Source: Podocnemis expansa (taxonomy: Eukaryota > Chordata > Testudines > Podocnemididae). From it: a DNA stretch of 64,000 nt. The translations under genes were made by a program, and so were the position numbers. Every line of letters begins with the position of its first letter. Within the stretch, counting starts at the first letter, position 1. This document shows, in pieces, positions 46,601-58,649 of this stretch. A model generated the notes under the pieces. The model searched no databases and had not been told where the DNA came from. It saw only the letters and a list, made by a program, of their open reading frames with translations. The stretch spans positions 38,692,966-38,756,965 of the forward strand of contig ML682005.1 of assembly GCA_007922195.1 (NCBI GenBank). The letters run 5' to 3'.

Positions 46601-48899
46601 ATGAAAGACATATGGGCCAGATCCTGCTGGGAACTGCATAATTCCTTGTGTCTAGCACTTCAGTCGCCTCTCATTGATTGCAAAAAAAGATGAGTGCATA
46701 GTACCTCACAGCATTAGGGTCTTATGGATGTGGGAGGAACCACTGGGTCCATTTTGTGTATTTACATGTTATGTCTTCACTCTGCCTGATTACTTTAGAA
46801 AGGAGGAAAAAAACACTTCTGAAAAAAAAATTCAATTTAATTTACTAGAGAACAACCCAATAAGAGTTGTACACAAATATAATAGGGATTATTGAAGTTA
46901 CTCTAAAGCATATTAATTTAAACGTGAAGGATATTTGATCTATAGCAGGGATACTAATCTACTCAATTCAATAGGATGCATCTACAGAAGGAGTATCATT
47001 TTGTTATAATCTATAGGTTTTTAGCATAATGTTGGAAATCCCAAATACATTTCTGTGTTTGATTATATAGCATTTTTTCATAATGGAAATAAACATATCT
47101 CCATGAATTTTCTGTATATGTATACTGTCACATTGTAGTACATTTGGCACCTGGTGAAGATAATTTTTATAATTGCTTTTATTTCTTGTGCAAAAGATTG
47201 ATTTAAAAAGTTATACTATGCCTGTTTTCACAAATCCACCATAAAAGAGTTTTCAGACCCCCCCCCAAAAAAAAATTGTGCACATTTGGGTATGTGTGTT
47301 GAATGGCCTCTTTGTAGTTGGGCATACAAATATTTTCACTTTGTATGGTAGCAAAAAATGTGGTGCAGGTATTCCTGTGGTGATATCCTTGTGCTTTGAG
47401 CTAGATTTGTTGATTTTTTTTGTCAGATAAAAACTTTTCAGAATGCATGATGGCTGGACCTACCCTGTTTACTTTGGAGTGTAGCTGGTTGAGATTCCCA
47501 CCTCTCCTTCCAAGAAATTCATCAAAACTGAAACAACTGGCAAAACAAGGTCAGGTTCAGTGAATTTCCTGGCTGGAAAATACATAGAGAAATTCCAAAG
47601 TTGTCAAAACATTTAGTTTCAGAATTCTGAAAAGAAAAGGATCTGATTTTCCCATTTGAAAATGCCTTTTTTTAATTTTTTTTAAAGAAATGCAGGGTAA
47701 TGAGACCAACAATAGGTTGTTAAAAGGTCAAAAATAAGACATGTCAAAGTTATCAAAACAATATGTTTTGACTAACCCAAAATGGGGGATGTGGGGAAGA
47801 GAGAGGGTTCTAGTTTGCAAGTATTTTGACTTTTTTATCCTGATCCAAAATAGTGTCAAACTCTCACAGACATTCAAGGGATGAAAATACCTTTCCCACT
47901 CAACTCTGCTCAGGAGGCTTGAAGCCATTTGACTCGTTTATTTGGCTTTTATGGGAGAAAGGGAAAACTGTTGTTTAGTGACTTTCAACCTTGAAATCTA
48001 TGCGCATTGCATAATCTCCACAGGTCATATTAGAATATGAATTACTGGAAGATAGTGGAAAAAGACCACAGTTGGAGACCAGGCCGGGAGGTTTGTCTGA
48101 CTGTCCCTATGTTGCTATTGTATCTGGTACTGTGTTCCACTGTCTGGCATCTATGTATGTTACTAAGCCTCTTCTCTTCAAGGGTCATGTAAATGAGCAC
48201 CCATATATATCTCTCTTGGATTTTTTCAGTTGTTTGCATAACGCACGTATCCTCTCATCCAGAATGCAGGATCCCCCAGCTCTGCGAATTGTGCCTAACC
48301 ACCTGCCCTTGTCTTATACTTCTCTCTTCTCCATTACCAGCACAATGTGGCTTGATCCTACCATCCCAGGATAAATTTGTCATAACTCTACTGATTGAAT
48401 GGAGTGGATGGTGTGACAATTCTATTCCCACACGATAGCATGGAGGAAAAAAATCCATTGGAAAAACTACCCTTCATAGAGCAGACTTTTTTGCAATAAA
48501 TAAATTAATGAAAAAAGTCTTTGCTTTAACATGTCCTAATAAAAATATTTCACCCGCCATTCTCACTTATTTTGTTTTACAGTCGTAGGACATTTATATA
48601 TATTTCTAGCTTTTTACAGTGGATGCAAAATTTAATGAAGTAAAATCAGACCCAAAGAGAGAATTCATGAGCTCTACAGAGCCATCTGATAAACTGTACT
48701 GAATACCTAAGTTCAATAAAATGTACATTATGCATGATGATAAAAAAGTACGTAACTAGCAAAGATATAAAACTCACTTTCTGGTACTTGGAAACTGAAG
48801 ATGTATGAGATGTTTAACTATTACACTTGACAAATACTTTATGTAACTAATATTCCTCTGCATTTATTTTCTTCCAATTCTGTAAGTTCCCCCATCTTG
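43630..48899. other. Unassigned DNA: GC-richer to 44.2 kb, then AT-rich
   Basis: Frames at 43.65-44.25 kb are short and GC-driven. An A-rich AAAAC tract lies at 45075-45123. From 44.3 kb the DNA is AT-rich without gene or repeat signatures. Bases about 45960-46130 look information-rich (see findings). Confidence 0.4.
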
Positions 48900-48901
48900 A
48901 A

Positions 48902-49027
48902 AGCATCTGACGAAGTGGGATTTTCTCCCACAAAAACTCATATAATAAATAAATTTGTTAGTCTTTAAGTGCCACGGGACTCCTTGCTTGTTTGCTGAAA
49001 TAGACTAACACAGATGCCCCTTTCAAA
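48902..49027 (+). mobile_element. Penelope-like repeat, best full-length copy
   Basis: Complete family order in 126 bp: GCATCTGACGAAGTGGG, ATTTTCTCCCAC stem, AAAAACTCATAT, AATAAATAAATTTGTTAGTC, TTTAAGTGCCACGGGACTCC, T-rich link, GCTGAAATAGACTAACACAG and ATGCCCCTTTCAAAC. The distal end is the most complete in the window. No reverse transcriptase is attached; such short units are typically the end segments of longer elements. Confidence 0.65.
48907..48945 (+). other. Hammerhead-ribozyme-like core (partly decayed)
   Basis: CTGACGA (48907-48913), one extra A, then a six-pair stem II (GTGGGA / TCCCAC around TTTTC). The following GAAA is AAAA here, and stem III GC-TCAT-GC has become AC-TCAT-AT. 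The first strand and stem II fit a hammerhead; the mutated GAAA would abolish cleavage. Confidence 0.45.
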
Positions 49028-49029
49028 CT

Positions 49030-51258
49030 TTAAATATGTACAACATAGCCAAATTTGTTATCTTTTTTCGGTCTCAGTCTAATAATAATTTCTGTTTATA
49101 TTATTCTGGCCACAGGGGTGTTGTATGCATGTGTGGAAGCAACTCCAGTCCTCAAGCATAAAATTTAAAATTGGTCCATGTCAGATCATAGTAACTCAAG
49201 TGTAATTCTAATTGTGTAGATGACAACAGGCTAATTAGTAAAACTGGAGACTGTCACCCATGACCTTTGGGGTCATAAGGCAGGGCACTTCCTCTTATTT
49301 ATTAGTTTAACACAAAGGATCATTATGATGATCCACCTCTTTTTTCTTGCTTCTTTGATGTTTGCTAATACAATCTTTCCAAATAAATATTTTCAGATAT
49401 ATATCTGCAAATTAACATAGTTGGAGTCTATATATAGGTGTAAATGTGATTTCCTATCAATATCTTAACTATTTTTTATTCAATACAGTAAGTGAAGGTT
49501 TCAATTGACAGATAAGGATTTTAATTTCTTTAAAAAGTGAAAGTTTACAAGTTTAATTACTATCCCGTCTATTTTGTGAGTAGACGTATTTTTGTTGTAC
49601 TGTACTAAACTGCCCTTGCTGTTTTATAAGGGCTGAGTATTTCACTAAGCTCTTGCAATATTGAAAGAATCTATATTCTGAGAATTTGAAAACATGTCAG
49701 CCCACCTAAATTACATATTGATCAGGTTTAATTGCATGCCACCCATCAGTATTAGGTTTGAAAATTCATAAAAGAGAAATAATGTACTCTTTGTGGATGA
49801 TTACTTCTGGGGCATTTAAATGAATTCCATCACTTAACCCTGAGCCGAGACAGATTATTGAGCCTTGCAATCTAGCCAGTCAAAGTCCAATGCAGCCGTT
49901 TTCTAACTATCAGAGAACAGCAAAGAACAAACAATATAAATGTATATAGATTTTCTTTTAAGGAAAATAGCAAAGGAAAAGGAAAAGTAAACAAACCTTT
50001 TTTGTTTCATGAATGCCCTTTCTCAGTGTTTTTACTAGATAGATATTCCTTTTTTAATTCTGTCTCAGGTTCCAGTCATTCTCCTATGCCATATGTGAAA
50101 ACACCTCATAATAACTGTACTGAAAAAACAAGGAATAATTGTAGGAGACTTCCCATCCATATAGTTTAATTCTAAAGGTTAATCTCTTCACAGATATAGA
50201 ACTACTCATATCTTTTAAAAAATGGTTTCTTTTTCATTTTTGAAGTGATTTTTAACAAGTGAGATGTACTTGAAGTGTGTGTTCTTATGAAGGTCACATT
50301 GGCTGAGAAAGTAAAGTGATCATTAGTTTGCAGGATGTTCTTTACATTTAGAAATTATGTTTGTTGGTATTGGGTATGTTTTGAGAAATTGTGCTTAGTA
50401 TGTTTTTCTTTACAGATTATCAATACAGAGTAAAAAGAACCAGTTAAAATCATTGGGTTTGCTTGGATAATAGTTTAAAAGCTACATTTTATTTAGACAC
50501 TTTGAGGTAATAAATATCTGGGAGCATAATTAACTGTCTTTTATCTAGGTCTGCTCCTTAATGATGCCATTTTAGGACCTTCACTATTGTTTTCTCTAAC
50601 CGTTAATGTTCTGTTTGGTCTTGATAAATATGTTAGGTGCTAAAATATGGTAAAAATATCTTAATATCTGTTGGTTTGTATAAGTATTAATTAAATGGAT
50701 GTAGTATTCTGGCCCAAATTTCACAATTTATCCACAAAATATTTTATTTCACATGGAATTAGGTTATCATTCACTGAATGATCTCACAAGACTTATTTGA
50801 CTTCCTTATTTATTAGGCTGAAGCTAGCTGTAACCCATCAAAAATGATGCAGGAAAATCAAAAGGGAATTTATGAAATATTTATGTTAATCAATTAATAG
50901 CTCTTTTATTACAACATTTTTTGCAAAAGTTTTTTTATGGTGACCTTAAACTTTTCCTTGGTAGTTTGCATCCTTCATGTAAACTTTCAGATTTTCATGG
51001 TTTCTTCTCTGAGTAAGCACCACATACAATTATCTGAAGAGTCAGCGTGAAATATTGGAAACAGCTGAAAGCATAGCTGAGAGTTTTCTGATTTTGACAA
51101 GTTCCAAAGGGGCAGCCATGTAATCAGAGTGAACCATCCCTGGGTTTCGCTGGCTGTTACTGTCCAATTTTTAAAGCCTTAACCATTTTGCATTTATGAA
51201 TTACAATGAGGTATGCAGCTATAATAAGGTATATATCTGTACCATGCCAAGACTCCTA
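49030..51258. other. AT-rich unassigned DNA
   Basis: No supported gene, no repeat body. Bases about 49800-49930 are less AT-rich and could be conserved, but this cannot be judged here. Confidence 0.45.
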
Positions 51259-51352
51259 GGCCATTGTGATGGCAGAGGTGACTCAACCAATTGCTCCCAA
51301 GGGAGCTTCTTTGGGAGCAATTGGTTGAGTCAGCTGACACATCACAATAGCC
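51259..51352. other. Nearly perfect 94-nt hairpin
   Basis: Arms of 42 nt close on a 10-nt loop (51301-51310). The inner 21 bp (51280-51300 with 51311-51331) pair perfectly. Bases 51272-51279 and 51332-51339 form an internal loop. The outer 13 bp (51259-51271 with 51340-51352) pair with one mismatch. The shape suits either a microRNA precursor or a very short palindromic MITE; no target duplication was found. Either strand would fold. Confidence 0.7.
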
Positions 51353-52695
51353 TGTCAAATGCACATTTCACATCATGCATGCACGCATATAGCAAATTAG
51401 TATAGTAGATGGTAGTTGAGGCATGAAACTAGCTTATCCAATTACAGTGGATTATACCTTGTAAACTTTCCCTACTATAAGTCAGATCAGCAGCTGGAGT
51501 ACACTGGTATAGTTCCTTTGCAGCCAGTAAAGCCATGCTAGCTGACTTACACCATCTCAGAATCTAGTTTGTCCTCCTTGGACAGGGTTTATTTGATGCA
51601 TTTCTGTGTAACTACTAAGGTGTAATTTTCATAAAAATATTTTTTACCTGAGTTATATAGAAAGTTCTGTATAGTTGCTTTAACATACTCAGAGGAAAAA
51701 TCAGAAGGCAGCTAAAGTCCCAAAGCAAATATATGTGCAGATCAGAGCTCTGTGATGAGTCACTGTTCATGGGGGGAGAAGAATTTGTGTAAATTAGCCA
51801 CATTTGGCTTCTACTATTCACAATCACTGGAACAGATCCATTCCTGATAACAGCGGTCATACATGGGAATTGTACCAGGTTTCTGATGCCATTGGTGGGA
51901 GACAGAGAGCTTTGGGTCCAGTTTTCAAGTGGCTGAGCAAAACACGAAGACAATCTGGAAGTGCAGAAGGTTATATACTTTTGACCCGGGTCACTAGTTT
52001 TTGAGGGGGAGCAGGGGCTGATCTTCAACTGTAATATTGACAATCCAGGAAGAATCTCTAGCTTTGGCCTTCCAGTCCTTCTAAAACTCTTGGCTGGCTG
52101 ACAATATTAGTCAGGGATGAACCTGCTCTAATATTTGGACATCAGGAAGACTACCCCAAGCATATCTGGCAAGCCCCTAGTGCAATCAAAGCAATCAGAC
52201 CCTTGGAATCAGCACCTGGCCTTGGGAAGGGGTTAACTGCACAATATGTAATTCCTTTGTTGCTAGAGAAATTGTCCTCAGAATAATCTCAATGGTTATG
52301 GAAACTTGAAGAACCACAGAGTATCTACTGTGGGGCTTGGTGTCCTTTATTTCTTCAAACAATTTAAAAAACAGTTAGTTGGTTTAAACTTGCATTTTTA
52401 TATATATGTTTTTTAATTATTCAAAGGAAAGAGTTCTGTACTATTCAAAGGGCAAAATCCTAGTCTGATGGGACATTGATTGGAATTTTTCCATTGATTT
52501 TAATTGGATTAGGAATTTTCCCCCTGTGTTTGTGATACTTAATTGAGATGGGTGAACAATGATAAAAAATGCAAATATTTTATGAACTCCAAAAGAAAAT
52601 TGGGCTTTGACCAAGTTCACACCCTTTTTCATATGCATCTCACAAATACATATGCGAGTGAAGGTTTGTATGTGACTGTTTACATACCTGTAATG
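51353..52695. other. Unassigned DNA
   Basis: The longest frame (52043-51615, reverse, 142 codons) has serine-rich composition and no recognisable domain, and I do not regard it as a gene. No repeat body recognised. Confidence 0.4.
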
Positions 52696-52796
52696 GAGAT
52701 GTATCTTTTACTGGACCAAAGTATATATATTACCTTACCCATCTTGTCTCTTTTATAGCATGGGACCAACATGGCTACAACAACACTGTAAACATA
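52696..52796 (+). mobile_element. Second Penelope-like repeat family, distal end
   Basis: TTACTGGACCAAAGTATATA, then TTACCTTACCCATCTTGTCT, then ATGGGACCAACATGGCTACA and ACAACACTGTAAACA. The proximal part overlaps in sequence with the fragment at 32.25-32.33 kb. Family name is inferred from the layout parallel with the first family (GACTAACACGGCTACC end). Confidence 0.4.
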
Positions 52797-52799
52797 TAT

Positions 52800-54820
52800 T
52801 TAATTATTATTTTTTAACTCTTTTGGCTAATGAAAATCATTAAGCATAAAAGTAGTTTACACAGGCTAGATCACAGAGTCAGGAGATTATACTCTGTAAA
52901 TTAAGTGACAAAAACAAAAGCAGTTTCACAGGGGAAACATGAATTTTGGCAGGGATACCTGAAGCAAATAACTTGCAAGCACTACACAAATATAAAGTTT
53001 GCAAGAAAAATTTATCAGATTGTTTTGAAGAACTAACTCACTTAAAAAATTGCAGCCTATTCGTTGAAAATTCATAAGTAAGAGAAAAGGCTAAATTTCA
53101 AGAATAAACAGTTGCAAATTGTTTGCCTAACTTTAGTATTTAACAGAGTAAATAGTCTGCCTCTGTCTGACATTTAGGGTTGAGTTTAATGTTGTTATTT
53201 ATAGTTATTTAAAATGCTTATTGCAAAAGTGCTATCTAATGTAAACAGTTTTATTCTAGGCAATATTTGTAGTTCTTTAAGGTAATGGTTGCTTACCATG
53301 TGCCAAAAGTCTATATTTGGTGAGAAGGTCATTATCACTACTGTGTATTCCATAAGTATTTCCCTCATGGTGGCTTTTATTTCTTTAACTGTGTTCCTGA
53401 AGTTCCTGTTCACTTTGGGGTTACAGTACCAATCCACTTTTCTTCTGCCTGTGGACAAATCAATAGCAAATCACTTATTACTCACTGAACACATAGGAAA
53501 CAAATCTGTAGACGTCTAGATCAAAGAATGTGCTTATGGTCTCCTAAATTGAAGCTTGTTGCCTATAAATCATCACTACCTGCAGTCTGTGAAGAATTCT
53601 GAAATGAGTGGTCTTTAAAGTCCAATGTAAAAATTTGACTGAACTGTTTCTCTCCTTCCGCCCCTTTGTCTTTTGCCCATGCTTGCTTCCTTGCTTGCTT
53701 GCTTTCCATCCAGTCTAGCAGATACTGAATCAGACAAGTGTGGTGTATCCACAGTATTTTTTTTTTTACCCCATTAACCTTACCCCACTTCCTGAGGCCT
53801 GTATCACAGTATCCTTTACCTGCCAGATCTAGCTCTTAGAAGGCTGTCAATGTCAATCTATTACAACTTGGCAGGAGCCATCACACTCTATTACAACTTG
53901 GCAGAATCTTCTCTGTCCATCCTCTATCAAATGCCTGGAGCCCCTGGACCAAAAAGAAGAAAGTGAAAGGGAAAAAGCTCTTACATCCAGGTAAAAGAAA
54001 AAAGACAAGCAGAAAAATTCAGAATGACACTTGGGCTCCAATTATAACTTATTTTGTAATGCACATAATAATGGGCATTCTGGGTGAAATTTTAACCACA
54101 CTAAATTCTATGGAGGCAAGATCTCACTCTCTATGTTTAGATCTCAAGCTACAGAGAAAATCCATAACTCTCCTCTTGTAAAATAGTTACCATGTCAAAG
54201 AGATTCATCAGAGATAGGGTGACCAGATGTCCTAGTTTTGTAGAGGCAGTCTTGATATTCAGAACTTTTTCTTATACAGTCACCTATTATCTCCCCATCC
54301 CCTGTCCTGATTTCTCATACTTGCTATTTGTTCACCTACACCGCTTTCCAGGCAGACTTTATCCAGTTAGAGGCTTCCATTTCATGGGCTTTTCCTGCTT
54401 ACATTGGCAGAGGCCCAGGAATGAATCTGGCAACAACTTTACATCAAATTGAAATGATCATCTTGGCACTAATGTTGGTTTTTAGTTCATGACCTCCACA
54501 GTAAGTGTTGCCAACTAGAAATATACTGATTTTGTGTATGTGGTTTGTGAGATGTGTTTTGAGGACTGATAAAGACTTCTGGAGTATTCTGTTGGTTTAT
54601 TAATGACTCATGTTGCTACTCAATGATACTGAAAAATTAGTCTCTCTAATACCAAACTTACTGGTGGGAGGTAGAACTAATTGACAAAAATGCAACCAGA
54701 AATGAGATCAGGAGAAGTTGTATGTTTCTGTATTTAGTGAAGCTGAGCTTTTGTATTTATTAATAATTAAATATAGATTTACAATGTTTCACTGTATTTA
54801 GTATAATCTCCTCATGCTGT
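52800..54820. other. AT-rich unassigned DNA with short duplications
   Basis: Bases 53856-53903 contain two copies of TCTATTACAACTTGGCAG 30 bases apart. A CTTG tract lies at 53684-53703. No gene is recognised. Confidence 0.5.
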
Positions 54821-54825
54821 GATCT

Positions 54826-55562
54826 AACCTGTGCCAAAGGCAAGCCATTGTCATCCATGGTCCTTACCCCAGATATTTAAAAGTTCTTTTAGATATCCTG
54901 GGCTTAGGTCATGGAGCACTTTGAAGATAAAAAACAAAACCTTGAACTTCCTTAGAAATTCTGTGGGAAGCCAGTGGAGAGAGCAGAGCTCAACTGTGAT
55001 GTGCTCATGGTAGGCAGAGGTATGGGACATGCACTGCCACTTTTTGTACTAATGGGAGTTTAAGTGCTGAAAACTTCATGCCCAGATATAGAACATTGCT
55101 GTAGTCCAGCTGAGAGGTGACAAAGGCATGAATAATTGCGGCCACATTTTCATCCACCAGCATAAGATTGAATCTCCTACCAAGCAGACATGGTAGAAAG
55201 GATTACTGATGGTTGTTGTGATGTGAGAACTCAGAATCGGCAAATAATCCAAGAATAATCTTAGACTGCAGTCTGAATTGATGAATTATAGGTGTGATCC
55301 TTCAATCAAATGAGACTGTTTGCTTTCCTCTGCCCAACAATATCAGCTTTGTTTTACTTGGGTTCAGCTTCAGTCAGCTGTTCTTCATCCATGAGCTGAT
55401 GTCATCAAACAGTGTGCCATTTTGGTAGCAGTGTCGTGATTATGTGTGATGTAGGATAGGTAAAGCAGTGCCTAATCTACATATTGCTGACAGCTAAGTA
55501 TCTATCACCTGACCATTTCATCTACTGGTTGCTTATATATGATGAAAAGGAGCAGAATGAGA
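54826..55562 (-). mobile_element. L2-type LINE, 3' part (split by DIRS copy 2)
   Basis: Reading on the reverse strand from 55560 to 54826 and allowing frameshifts, the text gives SSWMKNS.LKLNPSKTKL, then LGLFADSELS, then AAIIHAFVTSQLDYSNVLY. These are the blocks after the RT active site in L2-clade LINEs (WM..N.LKLNP.KT; LGV..D..LS; HA.VTS.LDYCN.L). The catalytic box and upstream motifs are missing here because the element is interrupted at 55562; the upstream half resumes beyond 61206. The 3' end near 54826 is approximate. Confidence 0.7.
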
Positions 55563-55790
55563 ACAGTGGGTTACTTACCAGTAACTGTCCTCCTTCGAGA
55601 TGGGCTGCTCGGATTCATTCAGTATCAGGTGTCTACATGCCACAGTGCATGATTGGCCGGAAACTCTTTAGCCTTAGCCTGTCAGGACAAGGCTGGCAGC
55701 CACCATCCCCTGCCCCCCCTGTGGCTATATACATGGCCATAGGCCTATTCCTCACCAGTTCCTACTAATCGCGAACTCCGAGTAGCGGGG
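55563..55790 (-). repeat. DIRS copy 2, right inverted terminal repeat
   Basis: Outer edge AACAGTGGGTTACTTACCAG (the right-end extension), then CTTCGAGATGGGCTGCTCGG, ATTCATTCAGTATCAGGTGT, GGAAACTCTTTAGCCTTAGC and CTGTGGCTATATACATGGCC. It mirrors the copy at 61035-61206 and aligns with the right repeat of copy 1. Confidence 0.85.
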
Positions 55791-55805
55791 ATGGTGGGAG
55801 TGACC

Positions 55806-55915
55806 TGAATGAATCCAAACAGCCCATCTTGAAGAAGGACAGTTACTTGTAAGTAACCCACCATTCTTCTTTGAACATTGCTTGGATACGTTCAGTATCA
55901 GGTGACTGCTAGCCA
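55806..55915 (-). repeat. DIRS copy 2, internal complementary region
   Basis: GAATGAATCCAAACAGCCCA...TACTTGTAAGTAACCCACC is the inverse of the outer right repeat (55567-55620). It is followed directly by ATTCTTCTTTGAACATTGC...TTCAGTATCAGGTG, the inverse of the outer left repeat (61160-61206). Same two-part design as 42424-42530 in copy 1. Confidence 0.8.
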
Positions 55916-58640
55916 TACTGTGGAAGGTGGGCGAAGTTAGAACCTTGTCCACCGTCAGCACGGCTGCCCACAAATGGCACAGCATCCTAGTTTGGGTGAA
56001 GAAGCAGTGGGCCACCAGGCAAGCACCTACAGAACTGCCACCGAGTGCAAGATCTTCAAGAGAAGACGTGCATGAGAGTGCCGAGGGGTCATTTCCCATT
56101 CTGTCAGGAGACTAGAACTCCAACAGCGGCAGTCCCGGGTTCATTATCAGGGAATTTGCTATATCGTAATAGTAAAAGAACATCCTTGTCACCAGCAAGA
56201 CCATCTGGTGTAGGAGGGTTGCCCTTTGCTAGTAGAATCGACTCCTGAGAAAGGCAGTTGTGATCCAGGGCAGCAGGCTCCTACAGCTGCAGGCAAAGAG
56301 TAAGGGTGGAATAATAGCTGCCCATGCTGTCTCAGCCCCCCAGAAGGGGGGTAGTCAATTGGGTTAAGTTACTAACCAAGACCAGGGGCGGGGAACACAT
56401 CGCCCCCTGACCAAACAGGGAAAAGGCCTTTCCCCATTGGCATACCAGCAGGAGATGCCATGGGTAGGATTGATAAAGGGCACCCTAAACTAAGGCATTC
56501 CACATCAATATGGAAGCTAGTGTAGGAAAAAGGATAACGAGGAAGGAGTGGCTGGGGACCCCCTCCCCTCCATCTGTTGATGCATGGGAATGGAGGGCCT
56601 GGAGGGAGGGCCCCGGAAAAAGGCTTATATGCTTGGCAGACCCATCTCTGTGGCCCAAAGTGTCAGAGACACTCCATCAAGTAGGTCATCGTAAAGAGAG
56701 GAGTGGACATCTCAGAAGGACCCTCCTTTCAAGGTGACCCTTGAGCAGGTTATAGTAGGAAAAAGGGGGAACCCTTAGGTACACCCAACCTAGCATCAAG
56801 AGAGAAACTGGGAGAAAGGTGACTGAATTCCCATGTTATGTTGTCCCCAGCCAAAGGGGTGGGGGAATGACCTGAGACAAGGGTGGTGAGATACCATTGC
56901 AGGGTTCTGGGGTGCTGCTGGTGCAACTTCAAGGGTAGGTGCACTTTTCTCTCCCTTGCCTCTTGACTCTACTCTCCCGATATGTGGACTCGTTTAGGGA
57001 GAGGTGTGATGAATCGAGAGATGGGGTATCCAGCTGTCTCTGTAGATGGGTCAGGTCCACCTTGAGAGTCATGCCCCCAAGCTCCAGAATTGGAGTATTT
57101 GGGGGATGGGGGCACGTGGCTTGCAAGATATTCTCACTACTCCTTCACATGATAATCTCACTCTCACTTCTATGGAGAGGCAGTCAACCTTCATAACACA
57201 GCTGGCTGACTCATCTCTAGCAACAGGTGTAGGTGTTGGGTCCCAGCTACAAAAGGCCAACTACAAGGGATCTTGCATAGCTCCTGATGAGGAGAGCAGA
57301 CGACGTCATAGGCAAGATGCAAGTTGGACATGGTCTATGACACCTGCTCTGAGGGGAAAGGGTGTTATTGGTGAGCCTCCCCATGTATTGGAAGGGGTAA
57401 AGCTTGGGTAAGTCCCGGGTGGGAGGAGAGAAGAGGGAGAGACCCCAGGAAGAGGAGAGGAGAGGATAAGGCAACCCCTACTTAGGGAAAACAAAGAAAA
57501 TTTGCTGTGTCCTTTAAGAAACACGGAGGGGGGCAAGAGGGGATGTTATGAAATCGTCACCCACAAGGTGTCAGGCTCTCCAGCCTGTTAATGGTTTGTA
57601 AGCTTCCCTGGGAGCTAGAGGTCTGCAGGGGAACTTCCCTGAGCTAAGGACCACAGGTCCTCAAATGGCTCACTCAGGTGTATGGATACCAATGGTGGTT
57701 AAGAGTTCTATCCCCTACTATCTCCCTTCGTTGCAATTCTAGGGAGGAGAAGGATGCCGTAGAAAGATCAAGGCAGCTACTAGACGGCTGTTTAGGGTTT
57801 TCAGAGGAAGGCGACCCTTGCCTGTTGGAGGGAGGCACCAGAGCAGAAGAGGTTCCAGTCGAGGGCTAAACTTGAGATTTGCCTGTGGACAGAAGGACCA
57901 ATGTGATGTGGTGAAGGTCCTTGGGGAGGAGGAGTAGGAGCTGAAGAGGCAAAACTCCTATGGAGAGGCTCGAGGATCCCTCAAACAAAAACCTAATGTG
58001 AGTCTGAAGAGCGTGGCCCCGATATTAAAAGGTAGCACTGCCTGGGTAGGCATGGAGGGAGAAGATAGAGGACAAGGGGTACAAGCTTGGCCTCTTACCT
58101 GTCAGCTAGGGTGTGGGGTACATCATCCCACATTAGTTTCCCCAAAATTCATTGCAGGTGGACATGGATAAGGAGCGTTCTTGGGATAGTGACATGGGAC
58201 CCTACCCTTTTTAGTGTGCCCGACAGAGAAGGAGTTGGCAGAGTTGTAGGTATCCTCTCCTTGTCCCAGAGGGTTATAGTGGTGTTTTTGTTTTTTTTTT
58301 CTTTCCTGGTGGGTGGCATCGTGTGCCCACTTCTCATACCTCTGTGACCTCCGGATTTCCACCAAGGCTCCAAGGGCTTATGCAACTGGAACTAAGTGCA
58401 CGTGAGGAGAGTTCTCCGGTTGCCAGGCCCTTACCTGACCCAAAGGGTGCGGTAAGGGAAGAGGGAGACGCATCATTACTGGAGAGGAGGAAGAGGTATC
58501 CTGAGGCTGAGTGTGAGGGGGCATTTAACAAAAGTGTTTAAGGTACCACTCTGACATTCAAGGGTTTGATGGAGGGAGAAGCAACTCTGCTGGAGTTGAT
58601 CACTTGTAATGAGGGAAGGGGACCATCATCCCGCAGTCCA
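55916..58640 (-). other. DIRS copy 2 internal region without recognisable domains
   Basis: G+A-rich on the given strand, with many GGGGAG words and short frames on both strands (up to 121 codons at 57046-57411). None shows an enzyme motif. Part of the element by position. Confidence 0.5.
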
Positions 58641-58649
58641 AAGGCTCCT

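Noticed and set aside
51615..52043. 142-codon reverse open frame
   Set aside because: Serine-rich with no motif; not distinguishable from chance in this composition.
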